64,000 nt of DNA from Tamarix chinensis (GCA_030549775.1 CM060174.1:3699391-3763390); one strand, 5' to 3'; counted from the first letter of the stretch, positions 1 to 11,690 are shown. The notes: a model not told the origin generated them from the sequence alone. Numbers and translations are program-made.

Positions 1-620
1 TTTTATTTAAATATTTTTTTATTTTAAATACCCAAAATATTCTAAATATCTTATGTAAACCCAAAATCCTTAAATTTTCCTTTTTCATTTTTCCTTTTCC
101 TTTTTCTTTCTCCCTTTCTTCTTTTTTTTTTCTTTTCCTTCCGCCGGATTTGGGCCTACGTGGCCCAATTCTTCCTCTTCTCCTTCCTTCTCCCATGGCC
201 CAGCATCGTTCCCTTTAGGCATGCGTCCAAATGCGGCGTTTTGAAGCTGTTTCCTCTAAGACGTCGCGTCTCATTTAAAAGGCTTATAACCGTGCCGACC
301 TCCAGTTCACCTCTCCCTCCTTCCTTCTTCCTTCTCTCTCCCCTATCGTCGAAGCCTGCAACTCCCGCCCCCGAAAATGGTGCCGCCAGCCTTGAGGACT
401 TTGACCGGTCATTTCTTCCTTTATTTTCTCCCTCTTAACTCGCATATTAGCTTGGCATATTTAGTTATCCTCAACTCCCACTCGTTCTCTCTCTATTTTC
501 TCTCGAAGTATCGAATCCGACCAAATCCTTCGCTGGCCGATTACCGCCTTCAGCTACCCCAAACCCTGCATAGGATACCCTCCTGCCGACCCCCAAAACC
601 TTAATATTCCCTCTAACCTC

Positions 621-628
621 TATAAATA
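621..628 (+). promoter_or_regulatory. TATA box of LTR copy 1
   Basis: TATAAATA follows a pyrimidine-rich stretch, the same arrangement as in the complete LTR at 27395-32331. It probably marks the U3 promoter, with transcription starting about 30 bp downstream. Activity is inferred only. Confidence 0.5.
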
Positions 629-2250
629 GCCTCGATTGGAGAGTGTTCAAAACTTTTCCTTCCCAAAACCCTAACAGCTGACCTTGTACCACCTTGACTT
701 CAAACGAGCTTACCGCTGCGGATAGCCAACCTCACTGCCACTGCTGCATCCCAAATTCTTCCTTGCAATTTCCTCTAGCTAAATAAACTCTCCACATCCT
801 TCAATTCTTCTCGCATGAGCCGTCATAGCTGTGTGAAATCTCCTGCCTATCTCGCAAAAATCTGTACCCCCCAACCTTTAAGCCGTCGTCCGCCACCCTT
901 GCCACCACTTCTCTTAACTTCTGCACCACCCAGATACTTCCTCTAATTCTCCTCCACCGAACCATAACCTTATTTTCTCTTTTTCCCTTCTCTTTCCCTC
1001 TTTTCCTGCAACTTTTTCCCTCTTAGACTCCTTTTCCGGCCACCGTTGTGCACCACCGCCGGTGCCGCCCATTTCCGCCGACTCAAGGTGAAACCCTAAA
1101 CCTTCTTAGCCCTTCCTTTTATATTTATTTACATTTATTCTACTTTTATTCATTTTTTTATGGTTATTCGATTATTTTTATTATTATTATTATTAGATGG
1201 AATATTAATGCTAAATTTTCTTTGCAAGGTAGAGAGTAGGAATAAAATAATTGGGTTTATTAGTTTCGAATTTTAGGTATTATTTGAATTATTATATGTT
1301 TTATTATCATTCTTCTTGTTATTATTAATAATATTATTATTAGTATAATTATTTTTATTATTATTGTTGATTTTTCTAGGAGGGCCGAAACTTTAATTTT
1401 ATTATTAGCATTCGCACTTATGCATTTTAGCATCATTAGTACCATTTTGATTACTATTAACATTACTATTATTATTATTTCTATTATTTTAATATTATTT
1501 TTATAAGTAATATATGTTATTAATATCATATTAATATTATAGAGTAGTACTTCATTATTTAGGGGTAAGGTAGAAACCCCACCTTGTAATTTTAAGGCTT
1601 GTGTTATTATTATTATTAAGATTTCTATTAATATTACTATTATTACTAATAGTTTGTTATTATTAAAATTATTATTATTATTATTATTGTTATCTTGACT
1701 AACATTATTTTGGTGAAGGGTAGAAACCCTTATATCACCTTTTCGCTTTAAAATACAATAGTAATTTTGTATAGTTAATTTTAGTGTAGTATTATTTTAA
1801 TTAAAAACCAAGACTTATGATAAGTTAGAAACTAATAGTATTTTTTTAGGAGGGAATCTAATTCTAGTATTTTCCCCCATAATAGGTGAGCCCAGTCAAA
1901 GCCCTCAAGTGGAATAGGAGCGTGCATCAAGGCAGGTGGCATTTTAGGTAAGGGGTGCTAAGGCCTTTTGTGTGCTTATATGTGTCATATGCTTTGCATG
2001 TTATGTATCCTATGTTTATCATTATTAACTATTTCGTATGTGGTATAACATGGAGTTGAAGTATGTTTTTGGTATGGCATGTGTACTATATGTGATGAAA
2101 TATTGTATACGTGATGATATATGTTGTGGCCTTCAGACATGCATGTTAGGGGTTTCACATGGTGGTATTGATATTGCATGGTGTTAGGTTTTTGCATGAT
2201 GGGGTTAATGTCACATGGTGTTATAGTTTTGCATGGCGGTATTAGGTTTC

Positions 2251-2506
2251 GTATGGTAGTGTGGTTTACGTGAAGCTAGGGTTTGCATGGGAGTTAGGGT
2301 CGCATGGTAGTGTGGTTTACGTGGAGCTAGGGTTTGCATGGGAGTTAGAGTTGCATGGAAGGGTGGTTTACGTGGAGCTAGGGTTCGCATGGGAGTTAGG
2401 GTCACATGGTAGTATGGTTTATGTGGAGTTAGGGTTTGTATGGGAGTTAGGGTTTGCATGGAAGTGTAGTACATGGAGCTAGGTTTGCATGGAAGTTAAG
2501 GTTTGC
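2251..2506 (+). repeat. 51 bp minisatellite inside LTR copy 1
   Basis: About five units of a 51 bp repeat start at 2251, 2302, 2353, 2404 and 2456, each built around CATGGTAGTGTGGTTTACGT and GCATGGGAGTTAGGG. Because 51 is a multiple of three, the array is open in several frames on both strands and gives spurious reading frames with a 17-residue repeat; these are not genes. Confidence 0.85.
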
Positions 2507-2589
2507 ATGGAGCTAGTCATGTATGTCTAGGCAAATGTTTGTGAATAAAATATTTAATACACTAATTACTTAAAGTGGAAGATATTGAG

Positions 2590-3035
2590 ACAGGACCAGC
2601 CGATCCACCAGTCAGAAATAGTGGTTAGAGTTTTACCCTATGTGCGACCGATCCACCAGTAATAATAGTGGTTAGGGTTTTACTCTATATGTGACCGATC
2701 CACCGGTTATAATAGTGGTTATGACATGATGTCCTATATGTGACTGGCCCACCGGTTATAATAGTGGGGGATCCCGATCTCAATGAAAATAAACCAGAAT
2801 TTTTCTAAGGCAAGTAAAATCCATTAATTACTTACAGTGGAATACCATGCGAGCAGGAACCGAACCGATCCACCGGTTAGGAATAGTGGTTAGGGTTTTT
2901 ACCCTATATGTGACCAATCCACCGGTTATAATAGTGGTTAGGGTTTGACCCTATTTGTGACTGATCCACCGGTAATAATAGTGGTTAGGGCATGATGCCC
3001 TATGTGTGAATGGCCCACCGGTTATAATAGTGGAG
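2590..3035 (+). repeat. Repeated CCACCGG...ATAATAGTGG motif, two blocks
   Basis: Two blocks (about 2595-2770 and 2855-3033) each contain several copies of a unit that reads GACCGATCCACCGGTTATAATAGTGG with small changes, separated by TTAGGGTTT-type spacers. The same motif appears in the LTRs at 31320-31660, 9920-10190 and 18960-19330, which makes it the most conserved internal part of this LTR family. Confidence 0.8.
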
Positions 3036-3781
3036 TGTTCCTATGCTCGCATGGAATTAATAAAAAGGCATGGTGTGTATCGATCTCCAGTAACAGAATG
3101 ATTAAATAATTGATCTAGGGCTTTTGGGGCCTTATGTGTGGACTTGATGATTATAAGATGTGTAATGACCTATAAGCTTTTATGTATCATATGTGTGGGT
3201 TTAAATTCGTAAGTTGATTACTATCTTGCATGATTTTATATGCTTATGTGTTGACCTTAGTGTTCGGTTACCTTACTCAGTATGTAGCGTACTGATCACC
3301 CCTTTCATGGGTGCTGCTCATTCCCACGAGCAGAAGGCCCGTCTGACGTGTTTCAGGTAGGTGACGCTTTATATGATGCCATTGATGTCTATGGGACATC
3401 AGGTGGGGCCGAGTGATGATCGGGCTGGATCAGTTATTAGAGTGACGTGGCCGGCTTTCCATTTAGTTTACTATTACTATCTTATTTACTTATGATTAGC
3501 ACTTTAGAAACAATTTCATTATTGTTGTTACTTCTTCTCCCTGAAAAACTAACTCTCGTATTTCGGATTGTATAAAGACTGATGCGCATCTAATTCCTGT
3601 ATTTATGAATTTGAACTATTATTAATATTATGAGTTGTTTTCTTAGCCTTAGCACTTGGTATTGGAACGGTAGGAGTGAACCGGTCTCACACTAAGTGTA
3701 GCGGTAACATCCCCAAAATTTACGGTTTTAATTTATAAGTATTATTTTTTTTAAAAAAAATTGTAAATTTGGGGTGTTACA

Positions 3782-4505
3782 TTTAGAATAAAAATATTTA
3801 AATAAAATAATACTAAATTTTATTTTAAGGCTAATTTAGGGCTTTTAAAAGATTTTTCCTAAATTCCTTTTTAATTAACAAAAAGCCTAATTTCTTCCTT
3901 TATAAGAATATTTATAATTTCTTTAATACTTTGCCCTAAATAAATCCTTCCCATTCAAAATAAAATAATTAGTTAAATTAATTCCCAAATAAATCCTTAT
4001 TTCATTATAATTCTAAAAATAAATATTTTTGGGGCATTTCACAGGTCGGGGGAGAAGGTAAAAGAAAAAAGAAAAAAAAAAGGAAAAGGGGAAAAATAAA
4101 AATATGAGGTTTGGGTTAATTAAATTAATTATGATATTTGGGATATTTAAAAATAATAATATTTAAATAAAAATAACATTTAAATCCCTTTTTAGGCTAA
4201 TTTAGGATTTTTTGAAAGGTTTTTCATAAATTCCATTTTAATTAGCAAATCACTCTAATTTTATCCAATTAAATTATTTATAAAATTCCTATTAATTTGG
4301 ACCTACTTTATCCTTCTTATTTTAAATAAAATAATTTATTTAATTAATTTCCAAAATAAAATCCTTAATTAGCTAAAATACAAAATGTTTTTGATAAAAA
4401 TATTTATTATTTTCTTCTTGAATAGCCCTAATTAATTTCCTTTTATTTTAATAAAATAATTTATTTAATAAATTTCTAAATAAATCCTTAATTAGCTATA
4501 ATTAT
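3782..4505 (-). mobile_element. Nested 5' fragments of long LTRs on the - strand
   Basis: Read on the - strand, 4505-4043 looks like the AT-rich then pyrimidine-rich 5' part of the same LTR class, ending in CCCCGACCTG. At 4042 a second LTR start (TGAAATGCCCC) interrupts it and runs to 3782, where the opposite-strand LTR copy 1 begins. The likely order is one LTR inserted in another, then copy 1 inserted in reverse. The remainders would lie left of the window. No coding sequence was seen. Confidence 0.45.
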
Positions 4506-4509
4506 TAAA

Positions 4510-4823
4510 ATTAGGTTTTTAAGTATTTTAGTACCATCCTTTTGATGATTCCATCCTGATAACTCCATATTTAAGCATACTTACCATGAATCGATTTTTT
4601 AGATGGGTGACCCACCCTCCTTGAAAGTTTTAAAAAATTCTAAAAAAATTTTAAGAAAGATTTGAATGAGACCAAATGCGTGTAAAGGACTCATATTGAT
4701 ATATGGGGCCAACCGATCAATTTAAATATGCTTTAAGGTAGCCCCACAACTATTATGAATTTGAGTGATGTGAAGTGGCTACCAAGTAATTTCTACATAG
4801 TCGTATCAACTTAGGGTGTTACA
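4510..4823 (+). mobile_element. Cassandra-like LTR with 5S rRNA-derived segment (copy 1)
   Basis: About 4545-4635 resembles the 3' two-thirds of plant 5S rRNA in order (AACTCC, TTAAGC, TACTT, then GATGGGTGACCC). It is followed by an LTR-like tail ending in GGGTGTTACA at 4823. Cassandra elements are terminal-repeat retrotransposons in miniature whose LTRs carry a 5S rRNA gene-like promoter transcribed by RNA polymerase III. The copy is diverged and its left end is unclear. A related copy on the other strand lies at 5411-5772 and shares both the 5S-like part and the tail. Confidence 0.5.
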
Positions 4824-4892
4824 TAGTCAATCCCATGGCTTCCTTTACTATGTCAAGCAAGCTACAAAAGTATATTTGACATGGTTGAGTAT

Positions 4893-6921
4893 CACTACAA
4901 AAAAAAACCATTTTTAGCAATGATAGTTTTGTTGCTAAAGATAGAAAGTCGTTGCAAAAAATATATATCGCAATGACATTTTTTATTGGGGGTTGTTACG
5001 CATCATGGCATTGCAAAAAAATAAAGCAACAACAATGGTCATTGCAAAAAAGTAATTAAATTCAACATAAATTATCCTCGTCAAATAAATGTTGTTGTAA
5101 TACATCACTTCACATAACTACATGTGTTTATATATTGCAACGACTTTTGTCGTTATGAAATATTGATCCTACTTCGGCAACAATTTATGTCGATGCAAAA
5201 ACCCATAATTAGAAAATACTTTTATCATTGAAAAAAATTAGTTGTAGTTTGGCAATAAATTATGTCATTGCAAAAGCTTGTTATTTGCAACAACAAAAGT
5301 TGTTGCAAAAAAATGGTATATTACAGTAACAATATATTCCATTGCAAAAAAAAACATTAATTACAACGGCTTATGTTGTTGTAAAAAATTAAATATACTT
5401 TAGAAAAAAATTACAAAATATTTTGAGTCAATACGACCACATAAGGGCCACCTGATAGTACCCGAGACCCATAAATTTCTAATATCTCGAGTCGAAACGA
5501 CCACGTAAGGCCACTTGTTAGCTACCTAGGCCCACAAGAACTGTGAGCGCTATCGTGGAGCACTTTTGAATTGATCGACTAGCTCCACAGATCCAACGAG
5601 TCATTTCCGAAACTTCCCAGGAAGGTAACCCATCCTGAAAATTACTCCATGGCAAGTATGCACAACTAATGAGTTCTTAGGACAGAATCACCAACAAGAT
5701 GGTATCCTATATTGATATAAGTAGTCATATAAATCCTTATAATATTCCATTCAATTTGGGGGTATTATACTTTATCATTGCGAAAAATACATAATTGCAA
5801 CAATAAAGTCATTGCAAAAAATTGTTGATAATTTCTTTTGCAACAACTTATTGTTGCGTTAAAATAATCTAAATATTTGCAATAAGTGTAGTCATTGTAA
5901 TAAATTTAATCAATATTTTGCAAAAAAAAATTGTTGCAAAAATATTTCATATATTGCAACAAATGAATGTCGTTGCAAATAAACTATCGCATATATTGCA
6001 TGCAAATAAGTCATCGCATATATTGTAACAAAAAACATCGTTAAAATATATATATATGTCATTACGTTAAAATAATCTAAATATATGTAATATGTATAGT
6101 CATTATAATAAATCCAATCAATATTTTGCAACAAAAAAATTCATTGCAAAAATATTTTATATATTGCAACATATAAATGTCGTTGTAAATAACTATTGCA
6201 TATATTGCAACAAAAAATGTCGTTACAAAACATATAAATGTCATTACATTAAAATAATCCAAATACTTACAACAAGTATAGTCGTTGCAATAAATCCAAT
6301 CAAAATTTTGCAACAAAAAAAAAGTCATTGCAAAAACATTTTGTGTATTGCAACATATAAATGCCATTGCAAATAACCATTACATATATTGCAACAACAA
6401 ATGTCGTTGCAAAACATATAAATATCATTACATTAAAATAATCCAAATATTTACAACAAGTATAGTCATTGCAATAATCCAATCAAAATTTTGCAAAAAA
6501 AAAAATTGTTGCAAAAATATTTTGTATATTGCAACATATAAATATTGTTGCAAATAAACTATCACATATATTGTAATGACATTAAAATATATAAATTTCA
6601 TTGCATTAAAATAATATAAATATTTGAAACAAGTATAGTTGTTGCAATAAATTCAATCAACATTTTGCAAAAAAAAATCTGTTACAAAAATATTTTGTAT
6701 ATTGCAACATATAAATGTCGTTGCAAATAAACTATCACATATATCGCAACGAAAAATGTCATTGCAAAATATTTCCTAATAATTACCATATAAATGAATT
6801 TTTTTTTTACAACAACTTTGTGTAACGTCATAAAATTGTTGTTACCAAAGGACATTTTTCGCAAAAACAAAGTGTTGTCGTTGAAAAAGGGTTGTTGATA
6901 TAAAATAGTTTTCTTGTAGCA
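4893..6921. mobile_element. Non-autonomous CACTA (EnSpm) transposon
   Basis: The element begins CACTACAAAA at 4893 and ends TTTTCTTGTAGCA at 6921, where an intact CACTA end would be TAGTG. The 3 bp sequence TAT lies directly on both sides (4890-4892 and 6922-6924), as expected for the CACTA target-site duplication. The interior is packed with short direct and inverted copies of TTGCAACGAC / GTCGTTGCAA, the usual subterminal repeats bound by CACTA transposases. There is no transposase gene. A Cassandra-like LTR is nested at about 5411-5772. Short reading frames around 5910-6870 are by-products of the repeats. Confidence 0.85.
5411..5772 (-). mobile_element. Cassandra-like LTR with 5S rRNA-derived segment (copy 2), nested in the CACTA element
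   Basis: On the - strand this reads from TATAATACCCCC (near 5772) through a 5S-like stretch (about 5690-5605: AGGATGGGTTACCTTCCTGGGAAGT) to a tail with GTGGTCGTATTGACTC (near 5430). The 5S part keeps the order of the 5S internal region, and the tail matches the copy at 4510-4823. The CACTA subterminal repeats stop at one side and resume at the other, so this LTR inserted into the CACTA element. Confidence 0.5.
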
Positions 6922-6924
6922 TAT

Positions 6925-7225
6925 TCATACACCTCTTGTCACTTTATCGATGTCTGGCTTGTTCAGAAACTAGAAACGCCTAACATTACAACAATATAAG
7001 TTATAATAATTGATCTTTGAATAACAATGTGCATGCACTTGAGCAACACTTCAAAGAAATTTACCATATATAATAAATCCACTATTAATCATAAAGTGAT
7101 TGATATATTGTAGTGCCTGTAAGAGATTAAGATGTCTTCCTTCCTTGAGAATTGTCAGCCATTTCCAACTTCTGACATTATGGTGTGTTTACAAAATTAA
7201 AAAATAAAAAAAAAGATGGGAATAA
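6925..7225. other. Unannotated spacer downstream of the RALF-like gene
   Basis: AT-rich unique-looking sequence between the CACTA element and the RALF-like gene. I see no coding or RNA gene signal. Confidence 0.5.
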
Positions 7226-7231
7226 TTTATT
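7226..7231 (-). terminator. Candidate polyadenylation signal of the RALF-like gene
   Basis: AATAAA on the - strand, about 78 bp past the stop codon at 7309. Position and sequence fit a plant near-upstream element, but the region is AT-rich so chance is possible. Confidence 0.4.
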
Positions 7232-7308
7232 ATGTGTATATTATACAATATAGAAAAATAATACAAATAGGAGTAATATCGATCATTTGGACTCATAAAA
7301 GTTTATTT

Positions 7309-7692
7309 TCAACCGGCATGACGCTTGCAGTGGTTTTTATCCGTGCAAGCCCTGTGCCATTCATTACTAGCCGGCGGGAGCGCAGGGCAATTTTCTTGTG
7401 CTCTCTTGCTTCGACAGTTGATCCGACCTTTTTGAAGAGCACCATAAGAAACGTAACGATTTCCTTTCACATCTAGGTAAAAATGACGGCGCACCTTCTC
7501 AAAAGCTTTGTCATTCCAACATCGATCTTTAGATTTAGAATGGCAATAGTATATCCTGCCATCGGGCTTCTTGATGGGCTGAATGGTAAATTTAGCAACG
7601 TTATCATCTATGTCCGCAGCACCCTCAATGGTGATGAAGGAACATAGCAGTATTGCTGCAATAAAGAATGTGATTTGTTTTACCATAGCCAT
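7309..7692 (-). CDS. RALF-like secreted peptide precursor
   Basis: A single-exon gene for a 127-residue precursor of a Rapid Alkalinization Factor-type peptide. RALFs are secreted, bind CrRLK1L receptor kinases such as FERONIA with LLG co-receptors, and control apoplastic pH, cell expansion, fertilisation and immunity. The first ~25 residues form a signal peptide (basic start, then FFIAAILLCSF, small residues at the cleavage site). The C-terminal ~50 residues hold the RALF block: YVSYGAL, the usual YISY receptor-contact motif, then four cysteines (INC, ENC, RAC, NHC) and a basic end (CKRHAG). The middle carries an extra cysteine pair (YYCHSKSKDRC), uncommon in RALFs. No canonical RRXL protease site is visible before YVSY; VRRHF upstream is the nearest basic site. 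The start is the first ATG, which begins the signal peptide; a second ATG two codons later is possible. A TATA box lies about 90 bp upstream. Confidence 0.87.
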   Translation of the reverse strand: MAMVKQITFFIAAILLCSFITIEGAADIDDNVAKFTIQPIKKPDGRIYYCHSKSKDRCWNDKAFEKVRRHFYLDVKGNRYVSYGALQKGRINCRSKRAQENCPALPPASNEWHRACTDKNHCKRHAG

Positions 7693-7776
7693 CTTATTGA
7701 ATCAATCGATATCGATGTTGTTATTGGGAAGCTATGGATGGATCATTTTGAAATGATTCGTGGGCAACATCTGATG

Positions 7777-7783
7777 ATTTATA
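7777..7783 (-). promoter_or_regulatory. TATA box of the RALF-like gene
   Basis: TATAAAT on the - strand, about 85-90 bp upstream of the start codon at 7692, a normal plant spacing that allows a 5' leader of about 55-60 nt. Confidence 0.55.
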
Positions 7784-7789
7784 CTGTTT

Positions 7790-9155
7790 GTAAATAAGGA
7801 AGCAATACCACAAAAAGGACGTTGATTAGTTTGTTATGTGTATGTAATTAAAGCTTAATTTTAGGATCTATTTTCTTTTTTTATGCATACCAAAAATACA
7901 TAAAATTTATAGGATCTTCTTTATTTATTTTACTCAGAATGATTAGAAACCATTGTTGTTGTGTTACTTAAAAAAGGAAAAGACAAACAGAAATAACAAG
8001 AGAAGAAATCAACGTTAACTTGCGATCCCCCCTCCTAAGCCTTCCATGGAATTCTATAATCCTACTCTACGCGCAACCAACCAATGCCCTTAGCCATCTA
8101 GGGACATGATGAGAAATTTTAGCCAAGACGTACATTTATTTTTTATATATAATTAATTAATTATGATAAATTTGTAGTTAAAAACTTTCGATTGCACATC
8201 ATGTTTTCTATCAATATTTATTTTTAGATTCATAGAGGGTCTGTAAATCAAATACAAATCATTATATATGTAGTTGCACCATAAAGGTGTTACAGTACTG
8301 AAAAATATGAGACAATGATTCAAACATGGGACCTCTAGTACCAAGAAGCTGATCTTTACTACTAAACCAAACCTTATTTGATTTTAATCTACTAACATGC
8401 ATGTTAGGATTTGGATACTAAATACACTCAATAAATTTGGAAGCTCTATACAAAAACTAAAAATTAGGTCCATAAAAGTTATACAAAATAATCATTTGAA
8501 TATAAAGTATAATAAAACAACTACATACCTTAAGTTTGTTGCTCCGAAAAATTAAGATTTGAATGTAGCATTTTATTAATAAGATTGTATTGTAAATAAT
8601 AGGGGGTAAAAAAATGTGATATCCTAAGGAGATTTTTAAAAATAGAAGAAAAGAAAGAAAAAATGGGCATTTTTGACATAACAACTATATGAACCAACAA
8701 TTCTCCAAAGTTCAAACTAATCAAAATCAACCTTATAGTAAAATAGAGAAATAATTTATTTCACACCAAACATGAATATTGATTTCAATCATAAACTTAA
8801 GGTACATCTTACACTAGTAAGCACAAATTACAAAAGATGATTAAATAAGTGCATTACTATAAAAACAAATTTATTGTAATACTAGTAGGGGCCTATTCAG
8901 ACGCTCTAGCTGCACTTGACCTTAGATTACCTTGAATACACAAAATTTCATAATGAATTTAATATCATTATATCAAGTAATGGAAATATTAAAATGGATT
9001 AACCCTATTTATGCTATTAGATTTTAGTTAATCAAAGATTTTATATTTTGTATATATATTTTTAGATAGGCGCAAATAGATCAATTAATGAACATCAATA
9101 TATATGTCAATATTATTCGATAGTCTATGTATGGTGTCATGAGATTAGTTTGATG
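7790..9155. other. Upstream region of the RALF-like gene, no gene seen
   Basis: AT-rich, apparently low-repeat DNA between the RALF-like gene and the solo LTR at 9161. The short reading frames here have no recognisable similarity and AT-driven composition. Upstream regulatory elements may lie here but none can be named. Confidence 0.5.
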
Positions 9156-9921
9156 AGGTTTGTAACACCCCCAAAATTTACTACTGAAAAATTTTGTTTT
9201 TAAAAGTTATATGCAAAAGCAAATACGGTAAATTTCGAGTTAATACCGTCACACTCAATACCAAACCAGTTTCCCTCCATCATTAGAATACAGGAAATAC
9301 AACCCACTAATTGTGGTTATAGAATAAAATCATCGGAAAAGAAAGTATAAAAGAGTTTAAGGAAAATACAAAAATCTTCTCGGATAATCCTGCACTCTTA
9401 TCCGGATGAGTAAGTCTCGAATAGTGCATGTGAGCTAACCAGCAAAGACCTATACCCATTAAATAAGTAGGGGCCCAAGAAATGAACATTTTAGTACTAT
9501 GGTGCTGAGTAATCCTTTATATGGGATCAGTTTCCACACAACAAATACATGAATATGGAATTACACGTATATAACTTAAATGCAATAATCATACATATAG
9601 CCACATGCGTTAAGATCATATGCCACCAATTCTCATTAACTTAGAAATAGCAGAACTTACCAATAGAGCATCCAAGAGATGCTTTTTGTAGTATACTTAT
9701 CAAGACAACATCATACTCAACCATACACCATCCACTCAACTAATAGGTAGGCCTATAGGCCCATCAATAAAATACTATACACAATCAATCCCGATAGGCA
9801 CCAAGGTTGCTACCAAATCACATCAGTAGGTCATAATAGTTAGTTCATTATTATCTAGACTCAAGCCATTAGTGTCATACTTAATCATCTCTTGAATTAT
9901 ATCCACGTAGTTTCGGAAAAT

Positions 9922-10190
9922 CCACTATTCTCACTAATAGATGGGTAAATATAATACAACCTAGGGCAGTATGCTCCTAGCCACTATTCTCACTAGTGGA
10001 TCGGTTAATATAATACAACCCATGGCAATACGCTCCTGGCCCTTATTCTCATTGGTGGACCAGTAAATATAATATAATTTAGGGAAAAACGCTCCTGACC
10101 CTATTATCACTAGTGGACCGGTACATATAAGATGATCTAGGACAAAATGCTCCTAACTACTATTATCAATTATCACCGGTGGATGGGTAC
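9922..10190 (-). repeat. ~59 bp motif array in LTR copy 2
   Basis: Four to five units of about 59 bp, each with CCACTATTCTCACTAGTGGAT and a GCTCCTG-type spacer. It is the reverse-complement counterpart of the CCACCGG...ATAATAGTGG motif of copies 1 and 7. Confidence 0.75.
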
Positions 10191-10979
10191 ATATAATCTA
10201 TATGGCACAGACCTACGTGGTGTTCCGTTGTAAGTAAGTAGAGTCTTTCCATTTAATTATAACACAATTTCATTTTATTTACTCGAGGGGGAGATCATGA
10301 ATATGGAGACATAAAGGTACGCCGATTATATTGGCGCATAAGAGTAGCACAGTATCCTACCGACTATCAACCCAAGGACACAAAGGTACCCCAGTCGCAC
10401 TGGTACACGAAGGTACATAGTACCCTACTGACAAGGACACCTAATCCATAAGTATGTATACCCCCTAAATAGATAAAAATCCTGAACAATCATGGGCTAA
10501 ACCATATCTTTAGAGTAGTAATCCCTAAAGAGCTACGATTACTTATCTCAAGGTCTTTCACTTTAAGTATTAATCTGTTAATTATGGTGACCATGAGAAG
10601 CACACATTAATCACATAATTAACCATTTTTATTTTTTTCCAATATTATAAAGTAACAAGAATCAGGATTATTGTCTATGTCAACATCATTTGTCCACTAA
10701 GACCATCCTAGGCTCCAATACTCACACTTAGACACCCTAAGGCTAAGGCTACCTCTTTACCATCCATTTCCATCTTAGAATTTATTTTATATCATCAACA
10801 TGCCATAAAAAGAGAAATACACCATAATTAAGCTATTGATCATGAAGTTAAGTTACTCATCACATCAAATGACCATTTTATATATAAAACCCTAACATGC
10901 ACTTTTAGAACAACCAAACACACATTCTCATGCTTAATCAAAAATTAATGCACTTTCTGCATATTTATGAGAATAACAT

Positions 10980-11690
10980 CATAACATACCCCAATTTACC
11001 AAGGTACCCCTAAACCATGCATATTCATTATGGTACACTGTAAATTACCAAAATACCCCTAGGCTTTAAAATGTTCATGGTCATGCTTGAACTAATAATG
11101 CTAAGGTAATAAACCCTTATTCTCATATTTAACATCAATTAATACTTAGCATGAAGGTTTATTAGACTAATTACCACATTATATGTAACATTACCAAAAT
11201 ACCTTAGACCATATTTTATTAAATAGCATGCTCAAACAGATGCCACTAAGACAATAAACCCCTATTATCATGTTTAACATCATTTTATACTTATCATGCA
11301 TGTTTGTTAAACTAACCACCATATTACATATAAAATTACCAAAACACCCCTAGGCCATTTAATATTAATAATTATACTCAGCATGTATTACTAACACCAC
11401 AAAACCCTTATTATTATTCTTAACACTAATTACTACTTACTATGAATATTTATTTAGGTAACCCCCATTTCACATGCAAAATTACTGAAATGCCTTTAGG
11501 TCATAAAGTATTGATAATCATGTTCAACCATGCATTACTAACACCACAAATCCTTATTATCATACTTACCATCAATTATTACTTATCATGCATATTTATT
11601 GAGATAACCCCTTTTTCATATGCCAAATTACCAAAATTTTCCTAGGACATATGATATTATAATTCATGATGGACCATGTATTTTCAATGC
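10980..11690 (-). repeat. ~147 bp tandem array in LTR copy 2
   Basis: Five diverged units recognisable by ACCAAAATACCCCTAGGCC-like sequence near 11048, 11203, 11347, 11489 and 11639, each followed by a TCATGC...AACAC...TTATCATGCATGTTTATT stretch. The spacing is 142-155 bp. The copy at 13957-18248 has the same array. Confidence 0.75.

Larger units (their letters stand above)
1..3781 (+). mobile_element. Long LTR (copy 1), 3' part, cut by the window edge
   Basis: This is the right-hand part of a retrotransposon LTR ending in GGGGTGTTACA at 3771-3781. In order it shows a pyrimidine-rich stretch (about 80-1080), a TATA box at 621, an ATT-rich stretch (1160-1720), a 51 bp minisatellite (2251-2506), two blocks of a repeated CCACCGGTTATAATAGTGG-like motif (2590-3035), and a conserved terminal segment (about 3640-3781) also found at the ends of the LTRs at 32331 and 39134. 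No gag or pol sequence adjoins it. By comparison with the complete copy at 27395-32331, roughly 300-400 bp of its 5' end lie outside the window. The TGTAACACCC/GGGTGTTACA type of terminus is common in Del/Tekay-like Ty3/gypsy elements and in large non-autonomous derivatives; the family assignment is inference. Confidence 0.75.

Noticed and set aside
5910..6557. Short Tyr/Asn/Ile/Cys-rich frames
   Set aside because: They follow the TTGCAACGAC subterminal repeats of the CACTA element.
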